Below, piece after piece: positions 20,827 to 31,315 of a stretch of DNA of 64,000 bases (positions within the stretch are counted from its first letter, which is position 1; each line of letters begins with the position of its first letter). The notes beneath the pieces were generated by a model that worked only from the letters and a program-made list of their open reading frames with translations, had not been told where the DNA came from and ran no database searches. A program made the position numbers and the translations under genes. Source of the stretch: Phanerodontia chrysosporium (lineage: Eukaryota > Basidiomycota > Agaricomycetes > Polyporales > Phanerochaetaceae); assembly GCA_001910725.1 (NCBI GenBank), contig MJGA01000002.1, positions 1,488,001-1,552,000 on the forward strand, written 5' to 3'.

Positions 20827-22224
20827 ATGTCGACCAACTTCTCCTCCACCTACCAGCGCATCCAGGCCCTTGCTATCCTCATGGGCAGTGACACCATCCC
20901 CATCACCAATGACGACCAACTCAACGCCCTCGGCCAACTCCTCCCAGATGACTTCACTGACTACATCTTTACCCACAACATCGACATTACCATCAATGAC
21001 TGGCTTAACAACAACCCTATCCACAACAAGCAAAACGACCTCTGAGGGATCATCCTTGAATAGTGCACCAAACACCAAATCCCAGCTCACCCTCGACAAC
21101 GAAGTTGAACAACGAATCACCGTGTGGGAGGCTCAAGAACAGATCCAAGAACTCATTGGATTGTCTCTCCCTAAGGCCCTCCGCTTGGCCGAAGAAGATA
21201 GGAGAGAAGACGTCGACGAAGAACCCATTCAAAAAGAACCACCCTCCAAACCAAATGCCCAAGACTCTGACACCCAAGAGCTCCCAGGCAAAAACCAAGA
21301 GTCCGCAACCTCTAACTCCGACACCCTCATCGAAGACAGACCCTGGTACATCGAAGGAGATTGGCACAAAGGGGTCAGGGAACAATACGGAGAAAGAACC
21401 TGGAATGGCATCACCGTCAGGCACTTCGTCAATCATGTCTACAAAAAACAGCTTGCCACAGAATGCAACTGGCCACAATTCTGAGAGCGCCTCAACAACA
21501 TCCAATACCACCCTGTTACGCGAGATGCACTTTGCTCCACGGCGTTCCAAGAGGGAGTGACGACTATCTGCGCGGTATCTGCAAACTACGCTCTTGCCAC
21601 CACCCATGTTCAACGCATCACCGTCAATGCCCAAGACACTGTTGGTGACCTCAGCTCAACTCCATAGCCACCCCACGCCTCATTCAAATGGCCCGACGAA
21701 TTCGTGACCAACTTGATCACCTCTACGATGCTCAACGAGAGTAAGAACTTCTTGTCGCCACTCTCACCAAGTAAGATGACCACATCGTGGAGATGGTAGA
21801 CAGGGTCTGGAACATGTACTTCGACCTGAATATCGGACACATGCAATATGGCGAACAACTCCACTTTCACTTCCAGACAGCCCATCACACTGAACCCCTT
21901 CTTTGCCGCCCTCAGTACAACCAGAGGGTCTGGGCTTCTCTCTATTGGAAGACTCGCCCCACTTGGGGATGGTCGTTCAATGAGGTATCACCCAATAGCA
22001 ACACAAACACCTCATCTCATCGTCAACATCATCGCGACCGTTATGCCTGTATCTCCAATGACAAACTCACTATCATTCCACCTCCGTATACACCTTGAGA
22101 TACGACTTCTCACGATGCAAATACCCCCAGCAATGACTCCACTTCGGCAGACCTTGACCTATCTCCGGAGTGTATCATGCAGTAAGTCGGTCTCGACAGA
22201 GCTCGACCGTGGATGGGAATGTAA
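20827..22224 (+). pseudogene. Broken ORF of an LTR element, possibly Gag; function not recognised
   Basis: The first ATG (20827) opens a 72-residue frame with S-T-Y-Q-R-I-Q-A-L and D-D-F-T-D-Y, ended by TGA. A second frame (to 21484) gives a Glu/Pro-rich acidic linker followed by W-Y-I-E-G-D-W-H and W-N-G-I-T-V-R-H-F-V-N-H-V-Y. Short further fragments continue to about 22200. The setting and the acidic linker suggest a Gag-like protein, but I see no zinc knuckle and do not recognise a family. Confidence 0.35.
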
Positions 22225-22563
22225 TGTTACAGTTGGGATATGGCTGTGCAAGGCTATGCTGATTTATCTGAATCCTCTTTTCTCTTACATGTTTCACCCC
22301 TTTTCTTCATTATGTTTCATCCCTTGATTCATTATGACTCACACTGACTAGTAGCCTATACCTCATTGTTCTCTCCTGGTTGCAGGCCTGGGTTAGAGTA
22401 TATAAGGACTACCTCTCTGTATTCTTTTCCTTAGCTTCTCCTCTTGTACTCTTGTCTAGCTATCTATTGCTACACTTGGAGCATGTGTCCAACTCTTCTG
22501 TATTCGAGCTATACTTGAGGCCTGCACTCAAGTCTTCAATCTACGTATTCTGACTCTTACACA
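22225..22563 (+). mobile_element. Solo LTR of another family (339 bp)
   Basis: It starts TGTTACAG and ends TTACACA, with TGTAA (22220-22224) before it and TGCAA (22564-22568) after it, a 5-bp duplication with one change. A TATA-like box (gtatataagg, 22400-22409) is present. It splits off the 5' side of element B, whose integrase frame starts directly after it. Confidence 0.65.
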
Positions 22564-24110
22564 TGCAACCAACCCATTCATCGATAGTGGATGATAGCAA
22601 ACTGCTAGAAAGAATCAGAAAAGTCCTGCTGGATGACGAAGTCACCAAGTCGTACAAAGACCTGATGTTGAAAGGACCAAGAGAGTTTGGGAAGGACTTA
22701 GCAGAATGGCACCTCGAGAATGGGCTACTATTGCACCGAGGCAAGGTGTATGTGCCCAAGAACGACAAGATTAGGGCAGATCTACTCAAGTTACACCACG
22801 ACTTCCCTGGAGCTGGACACCCTGGATGATGGAAGACGTTGGAGTTGCTGTCGCGCAACTATCGGTGGCCAGGAATGTCAGTTTACGTCAAGAAGTATGT
22901 CGCAGGTTGCGAAGTCTGTCAGTTACATAAAAATGTCAACCAGAAGCCTGCTGGCCTGCTACAGCTGAATAAGGTTCCGTCGGAACCCTGGGAGATAATC
23001 TCATATGATATGATTACGGACTTGCCTGAGTTGGATGGTTACAATGCTATCTTTGTAATCATCTGCTGCTTAACCAAGCGAGCACATTTTCTCCCCATTA
23101 CCAAGGCGTTTTCAGCCAAGGATCTAGGAAATTTGCTCTATGAGCGTGTTTGGCCTTTGCACAGCCTACCCAGATAGATCATTTTGGACAGAGGAATGCA
23201 GTTCGCCGCAAAACTCTTTCAAAAATGGTGCAGACTCTTGGGAATCAAGTCAGCGATGACTACAGTGTTTCACCCTCAGGCAGATGATCAGACTGAGCAA
23301 GTTAATCAGTCATTGGAGCAGTATCTGCACTGCTACACAAGCTTTAGGCAGAACGACTGGGCATACCTTTTGCTCTCTGCCGAGTTTGCGTACAACAACC
23401 AAGTGCATGAAAGCACCAAGAACTCGCCATTCTTTGTCGAATATGGCCGTCATCCATGCATGTTCCCAGAGCAGAACCATGTTACAAGGTTGTCAGAACT
23501 GGACGACTGGACAAAGCTTAGACAGGAGGCCCAAGATCAGGCGAAAGCCGCGCTCATGCTGGCTGCAGAGCGAATGAAGTGGTACTATGACCAGGGTAAA
23601 TCAGAACCCTTGTTCAAGGTCGGAGACCGTGTTTGGCTTGACGCAAAGGATCTGAACCTTTGGGTTCCCTCCAAGAAACTGGCACCAAAGCGAGTAGGCC
23701 CTTACGAGATCGTAGAGCAGCTGGGACCGGTTACCTTCAAGCTGAAGTTACCAGCCCACGTGAAGATTCACCCGGTCTTCCACGCAAGCAAGCTCACAAA
23801 GCACGTCGAGGATGAGGTTGCCAATCGCATGTGCAAACCCCTACCACCCATTCGTGTGGGTAATGACAAGGAGTACGAGGTCGAGCAGATTGTAGATGCA
23901 CAGCCAGACTCCAAAGGCCGTGTTATGTACCGAGTACGGTGGAAGGACTACGACGAGCATAGCGACACATGGGAGTACTTGCCTAATCACAAGCATGCTA
24001 TAGCAAAGGTCAAACAATTCCACAAGAAATACCCAGACGCACTGAAGGCAATTTCCCTTCTGCAACACCACCACGACGAGGAGAATGAGTTTTTTGTGCA
24101 CGAACTCGCA
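22564..24110 (+). pseudogene. Element B: integrase and chromodomain
   Basis: Remnant Pol of a second Ty3/gypsy lineage. It contains the H2C2 zinc site (H-H-D-F-P-G-A-G-H-P-G at about 22796-22828 and C-E-V-C-Q near 22910), the DDE core (S-Y-D-M-I-T-D-L near 23003; L-D-R-G-M-Q-F near 23187; F-H-P-Q-A-D-D-Q-T-E near 23268) and the GPF-type module (A-P-K-R-V-G-P-Y, about 23682). A chromodomain follows at about 23865-24030 (Y-E-V-E-Q-I-V; Y-R-V-R-W-K-D-Y). Single in-frame stops at 22827-22829 and 23175-23177 are the main breaks. Protease, RT and RNase H are missing on the 5' side. Confidence 0.88.
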
Positions 24111-24555
24111 CTACTCCAATCTTGGGGAGCTGATGACCAGTTCGAGATCGAGCTCATGAACAAGGACGCAAAACTCCCCTCACGTGGCTCACCAGAAAGC
24201 GCAGGATTGGATCTTTTCATCACAGAAGACCTTACGCTCAAGCCCCATGATCGCAAGCTAGCATCAACAGGCCTTCGAATGTGTACTCCACTGGGTACCT
24301 ACGCTTGAGTTGCACCACAGAGTGGTCTCAGCCTCAGAGGCATTGACATAGGAGCAGGCGTTATTGACTGAGATTATTGAGGAGAGCTCAAAATTCTACT
24401 CATCAACAACTTGCCTGACATCTTTACATTCCACAAGGGTGATCGTGTCGCTCAACTTGTGCTCAAAAGGATATCCTATGCCGAACCAACTCTGGTTTCT
24501 CGCCTCAACTCACCCATTTGCAGCAGCGATGGCTTTGGCTCCACTGGTATTTAGG
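24111..24555 (+). pseudogene. Element B: dUTPase domain after the chromodomain
   Basis: Directly downstream of the chromodomain and in the same frame is a dUTPase: motif 1 S-A-G-L-D-L (about 24199), motif 2 P-Q-S-G-L (about 24315), motif 3 G-V-I-D followed by Y and G-E (about 24355-24385, Asp kept), motif 4 K-G-D-R-V-A-Q-L (about 24437) and motif 5 S-S-D-G-F-G-S-T-G (about 24520). Three TGA codons interrupt it, one at 24306-24308 and two inside motif 3. The position differs from element A, where the domain lies between protease and RT. Confidence 0.85.
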
Positions 24556-24574
24556 CTTCACCAGGAGGTTTAGC

Positions 24575-24589
24575 TAGAATTGGGGGTAA
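24575..24589 (+). promoter_or_regulatory. Polypurine tract of element B
   Basis: A purine-rich run (agaattgggggtaa) lies directly before the TGTCACAG start of the 3' LTR. Confidence 0.6.
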
Positions 24590-24850
24590 TGTCACAGTTT
24601 TTTGTCTCGACCCTTAGGGTTAGGGGCAATAGGTGACAGAAGCGGTTACTCTGAACTGTGATATGTAGAAGCGCTGGAGTGACAACCCTAGGCTCGGGGC
24701 TGGTCACGTGATATGGCAATTACGTGATGCGCACACGTGTGATATTCCAGGGTTACATGGTCAAAGGTCTAGAAGTGTCGTGGAGCAAGGGCTCAACGCT
24801 GCACGAGGGAGGGTGAATGGAGAGATCAATGACGAGGCGCAGTGGAGCAG

Positions 24851-26073
24851 TGTCGTGCTTTATACCCTGGCAAAAGATATTACCAAAGGTAACCGAGTGA
24901 GGTGGACCAGACTGTTGGTCGACTACTGCCTTGGGCGTTCGTGTGGAGGGAAAGGTATTGCTGGGATAGTAGGTATACAGAGGGTAGGATAGTGTGTAGA
25001 GGTAGAAGAGGTTAGTCTCCTAGAAGGGGAAAGGTAATAAGACTTAAGTACAAGTAACACTTGTAAGTAAGACCTTAGTAACCAAAGAGTAAGTAAAGTA
25101 AGACTTGCTTGCTTATCTTTACTTATAACCGTGGACCGAGTAACAACCAAGTAAGTATAGCCTGCTTGCTATGACTTACACGTAAACCGTGAACCGTAGA
25201 CGAATAACTAAACCTTCTCAACCAAATAGCTCAACTACCAGGCGCCTTGCTGGACTAAAGAGCTAACGTAAAACCGTAATACCGTAAACGTAACTAGAGT
25301 AAGCAATAGACTACCACCACAATGCCTGAGTGCACGGGTGGACTAACTAATCTTACTGTAGACGGAGGACCGTAGACTAAAGACTGAGTAAGCGATAGAC
25401 TACCACCACAATGCCTGATTGCACTGGTGGACTAACTACCCTTACTAGAACCGAATCACACTTATACTGATAACACACAGCCCATACTAAGAGATGGTGG
25501 TGGTTGAGGTGAGAAAATAGCTGACTGCTTCCAACTGGTGATCTATTGAGAGAGAAGAAGAGAGTGGCCTTTTATACTCCTACAGAGTATGGCCTTATTT
25601 GACCATGTTTGGTCAATTTGTACAGTGCTAGAATGTTCTACAAGGTGCTACACTATTCTATATCCTTCCTGCAACTCCTTTCTGCTTTCTTTTCCGCTTG
25701 GCACCTTCTTTCTGTACCTTTCCAGTGGATTCCATTCCTTTCCATACTTTCCTCTGACTTTCCACACGTCTCTCCCCTTATTCCAGAGATGCTTGGCGCA
25801 TTCTCAGGCCTAATTGGGTAGTTACTTTCCCACACTGCCCAAATATAGCCTGCCTTTCCCACAGTGATCCCAAGATGGCTGCATCTTCTTACGCCTTCTC
25901 TTTGGGTCTCTGTCTTCTCATGCCCTTGTTCTGAACTCCCACGCTTTACTATACATTCCCCACGCCTTAAATTCCTCTTCTATACTAAGCTCTGCTTCAT
26001 TGCGCTAATCCTGCTATGCCGGAATGAGCCTCATTTCATCCATATCTTGTGGCAAACAGGTTTGGCGCATGAT
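24851..26073. mobile_element. About 1.2-kb insertion inside the reverse LTR, probably an LTR of unknown family
   Basis: This interval splits the reverse LTR, with AGCAG (24846-24850) on the left and AGCGG (26074-26078) on the right, a likely 5-bp duplication with one change. It is non-coding. It holds two 53-bp direct repeats (25297-25349 and 25386-25438) that each contain a ccacca...tggtgg hairpin. On the minus strand there is a TATA-like box (tataaaagg, about 25570). Confidence 0.5.
25297..25438 (+). repeat. Two 53-bp direct repeats with internal hairpins
   Basis: Copies at 25297-25349 and 25386-25438 share 'gagtaagc', 'atagactaccaccacaatg' and 'ggtggactaacta', with three differences seen by eye. 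Each contains inverted ccacca / tggtgg arms around a short loop. Confidence 0.75.
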
Positions 26074-27101
26074 AGCGGATCACGCGGCGACGAACAAACT
26101 TACACAGCTGTCCGTATTGACCAAGGTATATTAGTGATGTATACCACAATACAAGTGACAGGCTTACCTGTTCGTATTGACCAAGAGATCGAGATGACGG
26201 ACAGAAGCGAGGAGTGCTACTCTTATATACTACAGGAGTTCAGGGCAGGCTGTACAATTAGTTAAGCTAATGGGCAGTGCTCAGCATAGCTAACGAGGCT
26301 GTGATGCGAACTGCGCGGCGAGGCTGTGCTGGGGCTATGTCACGGGGCTGTGTCAGCTGGCAGTGTTTCGAAACTGCGTCAGGCCGAGACTGTGTCATCA
26401 GGCTGATCAGCTTGGCGTGTCTCGGCGAGGGGAGTCATCAGGGATGACAGTGCCTCCTCGGCGATCTGGGGGACCGGTTGCAAGGTAGACTGGTGATCCG
26501 GGCAGTGTCTAAGTGCGCAGCAGAATGCGCTGGCATTTAGGGGTGATGCGCCATCAGGGCGCTGGTGCTGAATGGCCAGGTGCTGAGTGTGGGCAGCTAG
26601 GACTCCAGACGGCGCGAGGGCTGCTCACCCGTTGGATTAATCGAGGAAAATAGCCAAAAATCGGCGAAAAATAGGGCTGCGCCGTCACATCCGTGACAAG
26701 AAGCAGACAAGGGTCTGAAAGTGCCAAGACACTTCAGAATGGACTAGAAAGTCCTGAAAGTCTCTGGACAGGTCTGGACAATGTTGGAACATCCTGAAAG
26801 GTTCTGGGACATTGTAGAAACATTTAGGAATGTGTAGGGGAGTGTAGAAATGTCTGTAGGGCATTAGCCAATAGCATAGTAGGTATTAGATAGCTAGGAC
26901 CCTGAACATCGGTCCCTGGGGATCTGGTGCACATGTATATAAACCCTGAGGGCTGGGGGTGCCTTCCCAGCTTCAATGTCATCACGTCTCACCTCTCTAG
27001 TCTCTATACCTCGTCTTCAAGCTTGGCTACACCCTTTGTAGTCCAAGTAAACCTTTGCCAGTGAGCATTGCTGGTTCGTTTAGTGTATAGATGCTAGGGT
27101 A

Positions 27102-27344
27102 GTGCATTTTTGTGATATAGGGCCTTTCGGCGAAGACAAGTGGCTCATTGAGCGCATCTTAAATCATCACCAGCGCGGGTGCGATTGGTCTTTCCTCATT
27201 CATTGGCAAGAATATGGACCCGAGCATGACAGCTGGATTCCAGAATCTGAAGCGGTCAATCTGGAGGCTTACAGCGACTGGCTCGCGAAGGCTGACCTCA
27301 AATCGTTGGCCAAATGGTGCACGCGGATGGAACTGGATGGATAG
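27102..27344 (+). pseudogene. Chromodomain end of a third Ty3/gypsy Pol
   Basis: An 80-residue open frame reads D-K-W-L-I-E-R-I-L, then F-L-I-H-W-Q-E-Y-G-P-E-H-D-S-W-I-P, a gypsy-type chromodomain, and ends at TAG about 20 bases before a polypurine tract and an LTR. It lacks everything upstream of the chromodomain, so only the 3' end of this element remains. It is otherwise undamaged. Confidence 0.75.
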
Positions 27345-27365
27345 CACCTTCTAAGGGGGAAGGAG

Positions 27366-28431
27366 TGTAACCGTGTTATGGGTTACGTAGCGACTGCTCA
27401 GTGACTGTGACATCACAAGCACTGTTATGGCCTCGCAACCTTCGTCGTTTGCCCCTTAGCTCACATTGCAATGACAAAGATATGCAATATTTCTATATTA
27501 CATGTGAGAACGTACGTGGAATGGAATGCTCCGAGGTAGGTTCGCGCCGAGCCGAGCTGGTCCTGCACCAGTCCGACATAGGAGCGGACTCAAGCCAGAA
27601 GCAGAAGGCTTCTCTCGATTGATGTTGAACAGAATGGGAACAGTCGAACCTGAAGCAGAGTCAGTATATAATTTATTTCTAAGGAGTATTACTCTTTTAT
27701 TAGGCACCTCGCACGAAAGTAAGCTGTGCGTTTCTTACTCGTTATCTTATTTTCTTCCCAGCAGACATTGTATTTATATTATGTCTATGTACAGGCCTCA
27801 GAATATTAGAGAAAATGACATAAAATACCTGGAATATTTGCTCGCTGTCTGGAGCAGCGAGCTCATGATAGGGTGGTGCAGTATAACGTGTCTACTGAGC
27901 AGGAGATGCAGGATGACTTGCGCTTACGGCGCAGAGTACATTGGGTCTGCGGTGTCAGGGGTCTAACAGGTGCGCGCCCGCCTGTGCATGTCGCATGTCG
28001 GCCTCACGCCCGCTTATCAATACCTGGAACCTCGCCCAACTGGATTTAGAACAATCTTTCTCAATTAGGACTTCATACTACTAAATACAGACAGTGTATA
28101 CTCGAAGCCACGGCACCATGTCAGCAGCAGATCAGTGATCGACGGAGGGCGAAGGGGGCGGATCAAGCAGTACTGGGTGCTCCAGGCATCTATGGACTGT
28201 CAGGACAAGCGTTGGATCGAGGACCGGTGTGGCTCGCGGCATGGCATGCGGAGCACTGCGGAGCATTCTATGCTCTGTACTTTCTGTTACATGTATATAC
28301 CTGAGCTCACACTGCAATGACGAAGCATATTCCTGTTCTATCGCACTGAGTGTTTCTGGCATACCACCAGTTTTCACCTGAACCCTGGGTCTGGCTACCT
28401 ACTATACCCTTATACCGGAGTGTCTACATCA
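27366..28431 (+). repeat. 3' LTR of the third element, interrupted by a hAT-like MITE
   Basis: A polypurine run (aagggggaaggag, 27353-27365) precedes TGTAACCGTG. The LTR runs from 27366 to 27505 and resumes at 28295. It matches the copy at 2401-2625, which has no insertion. A plausible right end is 'gagtgtctaca' at 28431; net length is about 277 bp. Confidence 0.65.
27506..28286. mobile_element. Non-autonomous hAT-like MITE (781 bp)
   Basis: It is flanked by a perfect 8-bp duplication TTACATGT (27498-27505 and 28287-28294), the length made by hAT transposases. The ends form an imperfect inverted repeat with 22 of 31 positions matching by eye: GAGAACGTAC on the left and the complement CAGAAAGTAC on the right, both followed by a GAATGCTCCG block. 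The empty site is seen in the LTR at 2401. Internal frames, the longest 146 codons at 27526, show no transposase features. Confidence 0.75.
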
Positions 28432-28709
28432 TAGATAAAATAAAGATAAGTTTCTCACATGACTCTGAGTCCATTTTCAGCACGTGACCAACATATGACC
28501 GCATTCTAATGTGTGTCTATCCTAACTCTAGTCCATAACCCTAACTCCTAGTGCCTACTGGATGCTTACGAGAATAAAACTGTAGGGAATTAGAAAACTG
28601 TGACAGAACCTGCTCTGAGGGCACCTCAGACCCAGCTTGGACTCAGGATCAGACTCAGATTCAGATCAGCACACGGCGCATGTGCAGATCTTCTCACTTT
28701 TTGTACTTT

Positions 28710-29072
28710 CTGAGCTGATCAGCCTGATGACACAACCCCAACACAACACCACCTTAAGACACAGCTGGTCGTTACAGTCTCACTGACTATGTTGGACACT
28801 GCCCATTAGCTTATGCAACTGTACAACCTGTCCTAGAGTACTGTAATATATAAGAGTAGCCCTTCTTGCTTCTGTCTGTCATCTCGACCTCTTAGTCAAT
28901 ACGAACAGTTAAGTCCATTGTTTATATCATAGAATATTTCACTAATTCAACTTGGTCAATACGGACAGCTGAACAAGTTGTTTATCACTGCATGACTTAC
29001 TTTGCTGCACTCTGAAGTGATTATTACCATCTATCCCTTTTGTGTAGTGTTAAGCCCTAGCTTTGCAATACA
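28710..29072 (+). repeat. Old LTR of the young-element family, CpG-depleted
   Basis: It aligns with the young LTR from the 'gacaca' region to the end (...GCAATACA versus GCGACA). It keeps ATCTCGACCT at about 28888 and both ends of the intron-like segment, with GTAAG changed to TTAAG. Nearly every CpG of the young copy is TG or CA here. The left border is uncertain and may start at 28599. Confidence 0.75.
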
Positions 29073-29805
29073 TTACAGGCAGTTAGAATATGAAGTGAAT
29101 AGTCATGTGCTCTAATATCATATGTATGTGGAAACCAAAATTTACAGTGATCACACAAGTTTTATTCCAAAGTTTGTAGTCGACTCACTCTACATTGGTG
29201 TGCTAATTTATTGGGCAACGAGAACGGAGACCCGTGCTACGCCCGGATTGAGAATTGGGACAGAGAGGGGAAGTAATAGAGAACAGAGAACAGCTGGCGC
29301 GCCACCCACCGCCAGCCTTCGGCTGACTGAGTGTGCGGCGCGCCCCGTTCGGAGAGGGAGAGCGGGATGGGCGTCTATGGTGGAGCAGAGCCAGCCAATG
29401 AGAATACATTTTTGTCTAGACGCCGGGATATTTTATGTATATTGATATAATGTAAATTTCCACACATTGAACTATTTTCATTATAAAGCCAAAGTCCTCT
29501 CAAAGTGCCCATCTGCACAGAACAATGTCTTTATTTCATTCAGAAATTATAATCCAATAATAAACTCTAGTTGATATTGTCAAATATATAAATCTTACCT
29601 GCTGAGCAAAGCTTTGCCCACTTACAAAAGTTAACAGGTCAGAAGCACAATGACTGTGACTGCCAAATTTGGTAAGTTATTTTTGGTATATACTAAAGAA
29701 CACATTAGCAAGCTATCTAGTATATAGACAGCTCAAACTACAAAGCCAAGGGTTATATCAAGTATCACGCTGCTTTGACATAATATTTCAGCAAAACACC
29801 TCAGA
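29073..29805. other. AT-rich spacer with a GC-rich patch, no gene seen
   Basis: This is the border between the transposon block and the gene-dense half. It is AT-rich apart from a GC-rich patch at about 29205-29400 with paired ggcgcgcc strings and an agccttcggct palindrome. No domain or clear transposon end is visible. Confidence 0.5.
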
Positions 29806-31126
29806 TCATCCCATCAGTTGTGTAACATCATCTGGAGGGTACTTGGTCTGTGAAAACGTCAACAGCCTACAGAGCATTATAGTCAAGTAACAAAGGTAAG
29901 TTGATAGACTGTACATACCGCTTCAGTGATTGTATATACTTCCGACTGACCTCATCATTCAAGACATGTGCAACTTGGTCTGCAGAGATCTTTTCTCGTG
30001 CAGAGCGTTCATGGATACTATGTTTCTGGGTTAGATCGGAAACGATCAAATGCCAACTGACATCCACATACCCCACCATGGTTACACCGATAGGCCACGG
30101 TGCATTACCAATTGACAAGCGAAGGTATGAGTCATTAGCTTTCTGGTACTGGCGCTTCTGCATATAATGGACGATTTCGGCGATGCGCGCAAGCATGTCT
30201 GCGGGAAGTGACTAGCAACAAGATGAGCACAAAGTTCGTGCATTCTCGATGTGCACTTACTCTTGAGCGAAGTAACTTGAACAGTGGTTTCAAATACTCG
30301 GCAGACTGTCGCTGAGTGGCAGCAGCAAGCTTCCCTTGCGTTGTCCTCTTTACAGACTCTGACGGAAGACGTCAACTCAAGACGAAGACCAGAGATACCA
30401 CCCCGAAACGTACCGGGCCGTTCATCCATCCATTCTTCCCATTCCTTCAGCTTCCTCTTCAGCGCATAGTATATGATTGGGTATAGCTTGTCTGGATCCG
30501 TCTTCACAAGGCTCAGGTCAAGTATCTCCACTCCGATGTCCTTCCCACCCTCCTTGCCTTCCTTTTTCCGCTCCTTCTCTGCCAATTCCTTCTGCGCCCG
30601 GATCTCGACGTCCTCAAGTGCCTTCTTGAAATCGTTCTGTCCACCATGCCGTTCGTGTTCCTTCTCTTCAATGAGTTCGAGTGCGCGCAGTCTCAAACGG
30701 CGGTCACGGTCAGATTCGCCGAACAGCCGGATTGGCTGACCCTTCGCGCGCAGTCGGCGGATGCACTCCTCGTTAGATATGTTGAACGTCGTAGAGGAGG
30801 GAGGCTCTGCTGAGGGTGCCGTCCCTTCTGGGATGGGCGAGCGAGTGACAGAACGCGAAGGGCTCTAAACCTGCGTGAACGATATGTCAACTAATAAGTG
30901 GCTAATTACGCACCTTCCCCTTGGCAGCGAGTCTAGCCAGCCTCTCAGCCTCCATCCTTTCCCTCTCCTCGCGCTCTTTGGCCTCTTTCTCTTCTCTAGC
31001 TTTCCGTTCCTGTTCCTCCTTCAAGCGTTCGATGTCTCCCCGCCGCATATACTTTGTTGGCCGCTCAGTAGGCAACTCCTGGAGGCTCTTCCGCTTGATC
31101 GCAATCTCGGCCTTAAGAGCGTCCAT
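29806..31126 (-). CDS. PRP18: Pre-mRNA splicing factor PRP18
   Basis: Prp18 is a U5 snRNP-linked factor of the second splicing step in the nucleus, supporting 3' splice-site exon joining. Six exons join in frame to 353 residues; introns are 30865-30913, 30359-30413, 30212-30260, 30018-30071 and 29867-29918. The N-terminus has [10 protein letters not shown] and a charged coiled coil. The SFM/PRP4-like segment [19 protein letters not shown] follows at about residue 100. The C-terminal Prp18 domain shows [18 protein letters not shown] and V-A-H-V-L-N-D-E, its most conserved loop. Length fits animal and fungal homologues. It is divergent from the J-protein gene, with 189 bp between the ATGs. Confidence 0.93.
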
Positions 31127-31315
31127 CTTCGGTGCGGATTAAGCAAAGCAAGTAGAATGTCGTGGATTGTATGCAGTTGAGACTGGCGCAGTAGCGCCCA
31201 TATCCATCACCCTAACTGACTGCACGTGCTCAGAGATTAAGCCCGAGTTTGCAGCGAGCGACCACCTCAGCTAACATATCCACTATACTCACTCCTTTTC
31301 ATCACCGAGACGATA
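31127..31315. promoter_or_regulatory. Shared divergent promoter region of PRP18 and the JJJ1-type gene
   Basis: Only 189 bp separate the two start codons, so both 5' leaders and promoters must lie here. No TATA box is obvious; there are short pyrimidine-rich stretches. Confidence 0.6.

Larger units (their letters stand above)
24776..26698 (-). mobile_element. Reverse LTR of the young-element family, itself interrupted
   Basis: On the minus strand it starts TGTCACGGATGTG (26698 downward) and ends GCTCCACGACA (24776). The two LTR parts, 24776-24850 and 26074-26698, add up to 700 bp, the length of a full LTR of this family. The intron-like segment with GTAAGC, CACTAAT and ACAG is present near 26105-26180. 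It is flanked by the perfect duplication AGAAG. Confidence 0.85.
24590..27101 (+). repeat. 3' LTR of element B, split by a reverse LTR insertion
   Basis: The LTR starts TGTCACAG at 24590. A reverse LTR (24776-26698) splits it; the perfect duplication AGAAG (24771-24775 and 26699-26703) joins the two halves. The second half has a TATA-like box (gtatataaaccc, about 26936-26947) and a pyrimidine-rich stretch. Its right end lies near 27100, where another element's chromodomain frame begins, and is not exact. Confidence 0.6.

Noticed and set aside
25297..25438. CRISPR-like repeat pair
   Set aside because: Only two copies, 53 bp long with a 36-bp gap, in eukaryotic LTR sequence; not a CRISPR array.
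29205..29400. Possible Helitron or small MITE in the GC-rich patch
   Set aside because: Paired ggcgcgcc strings and a palindrome are present, but no convincing 5' TC / 3' CTRR ends, inverted termini or duplication could be defined.
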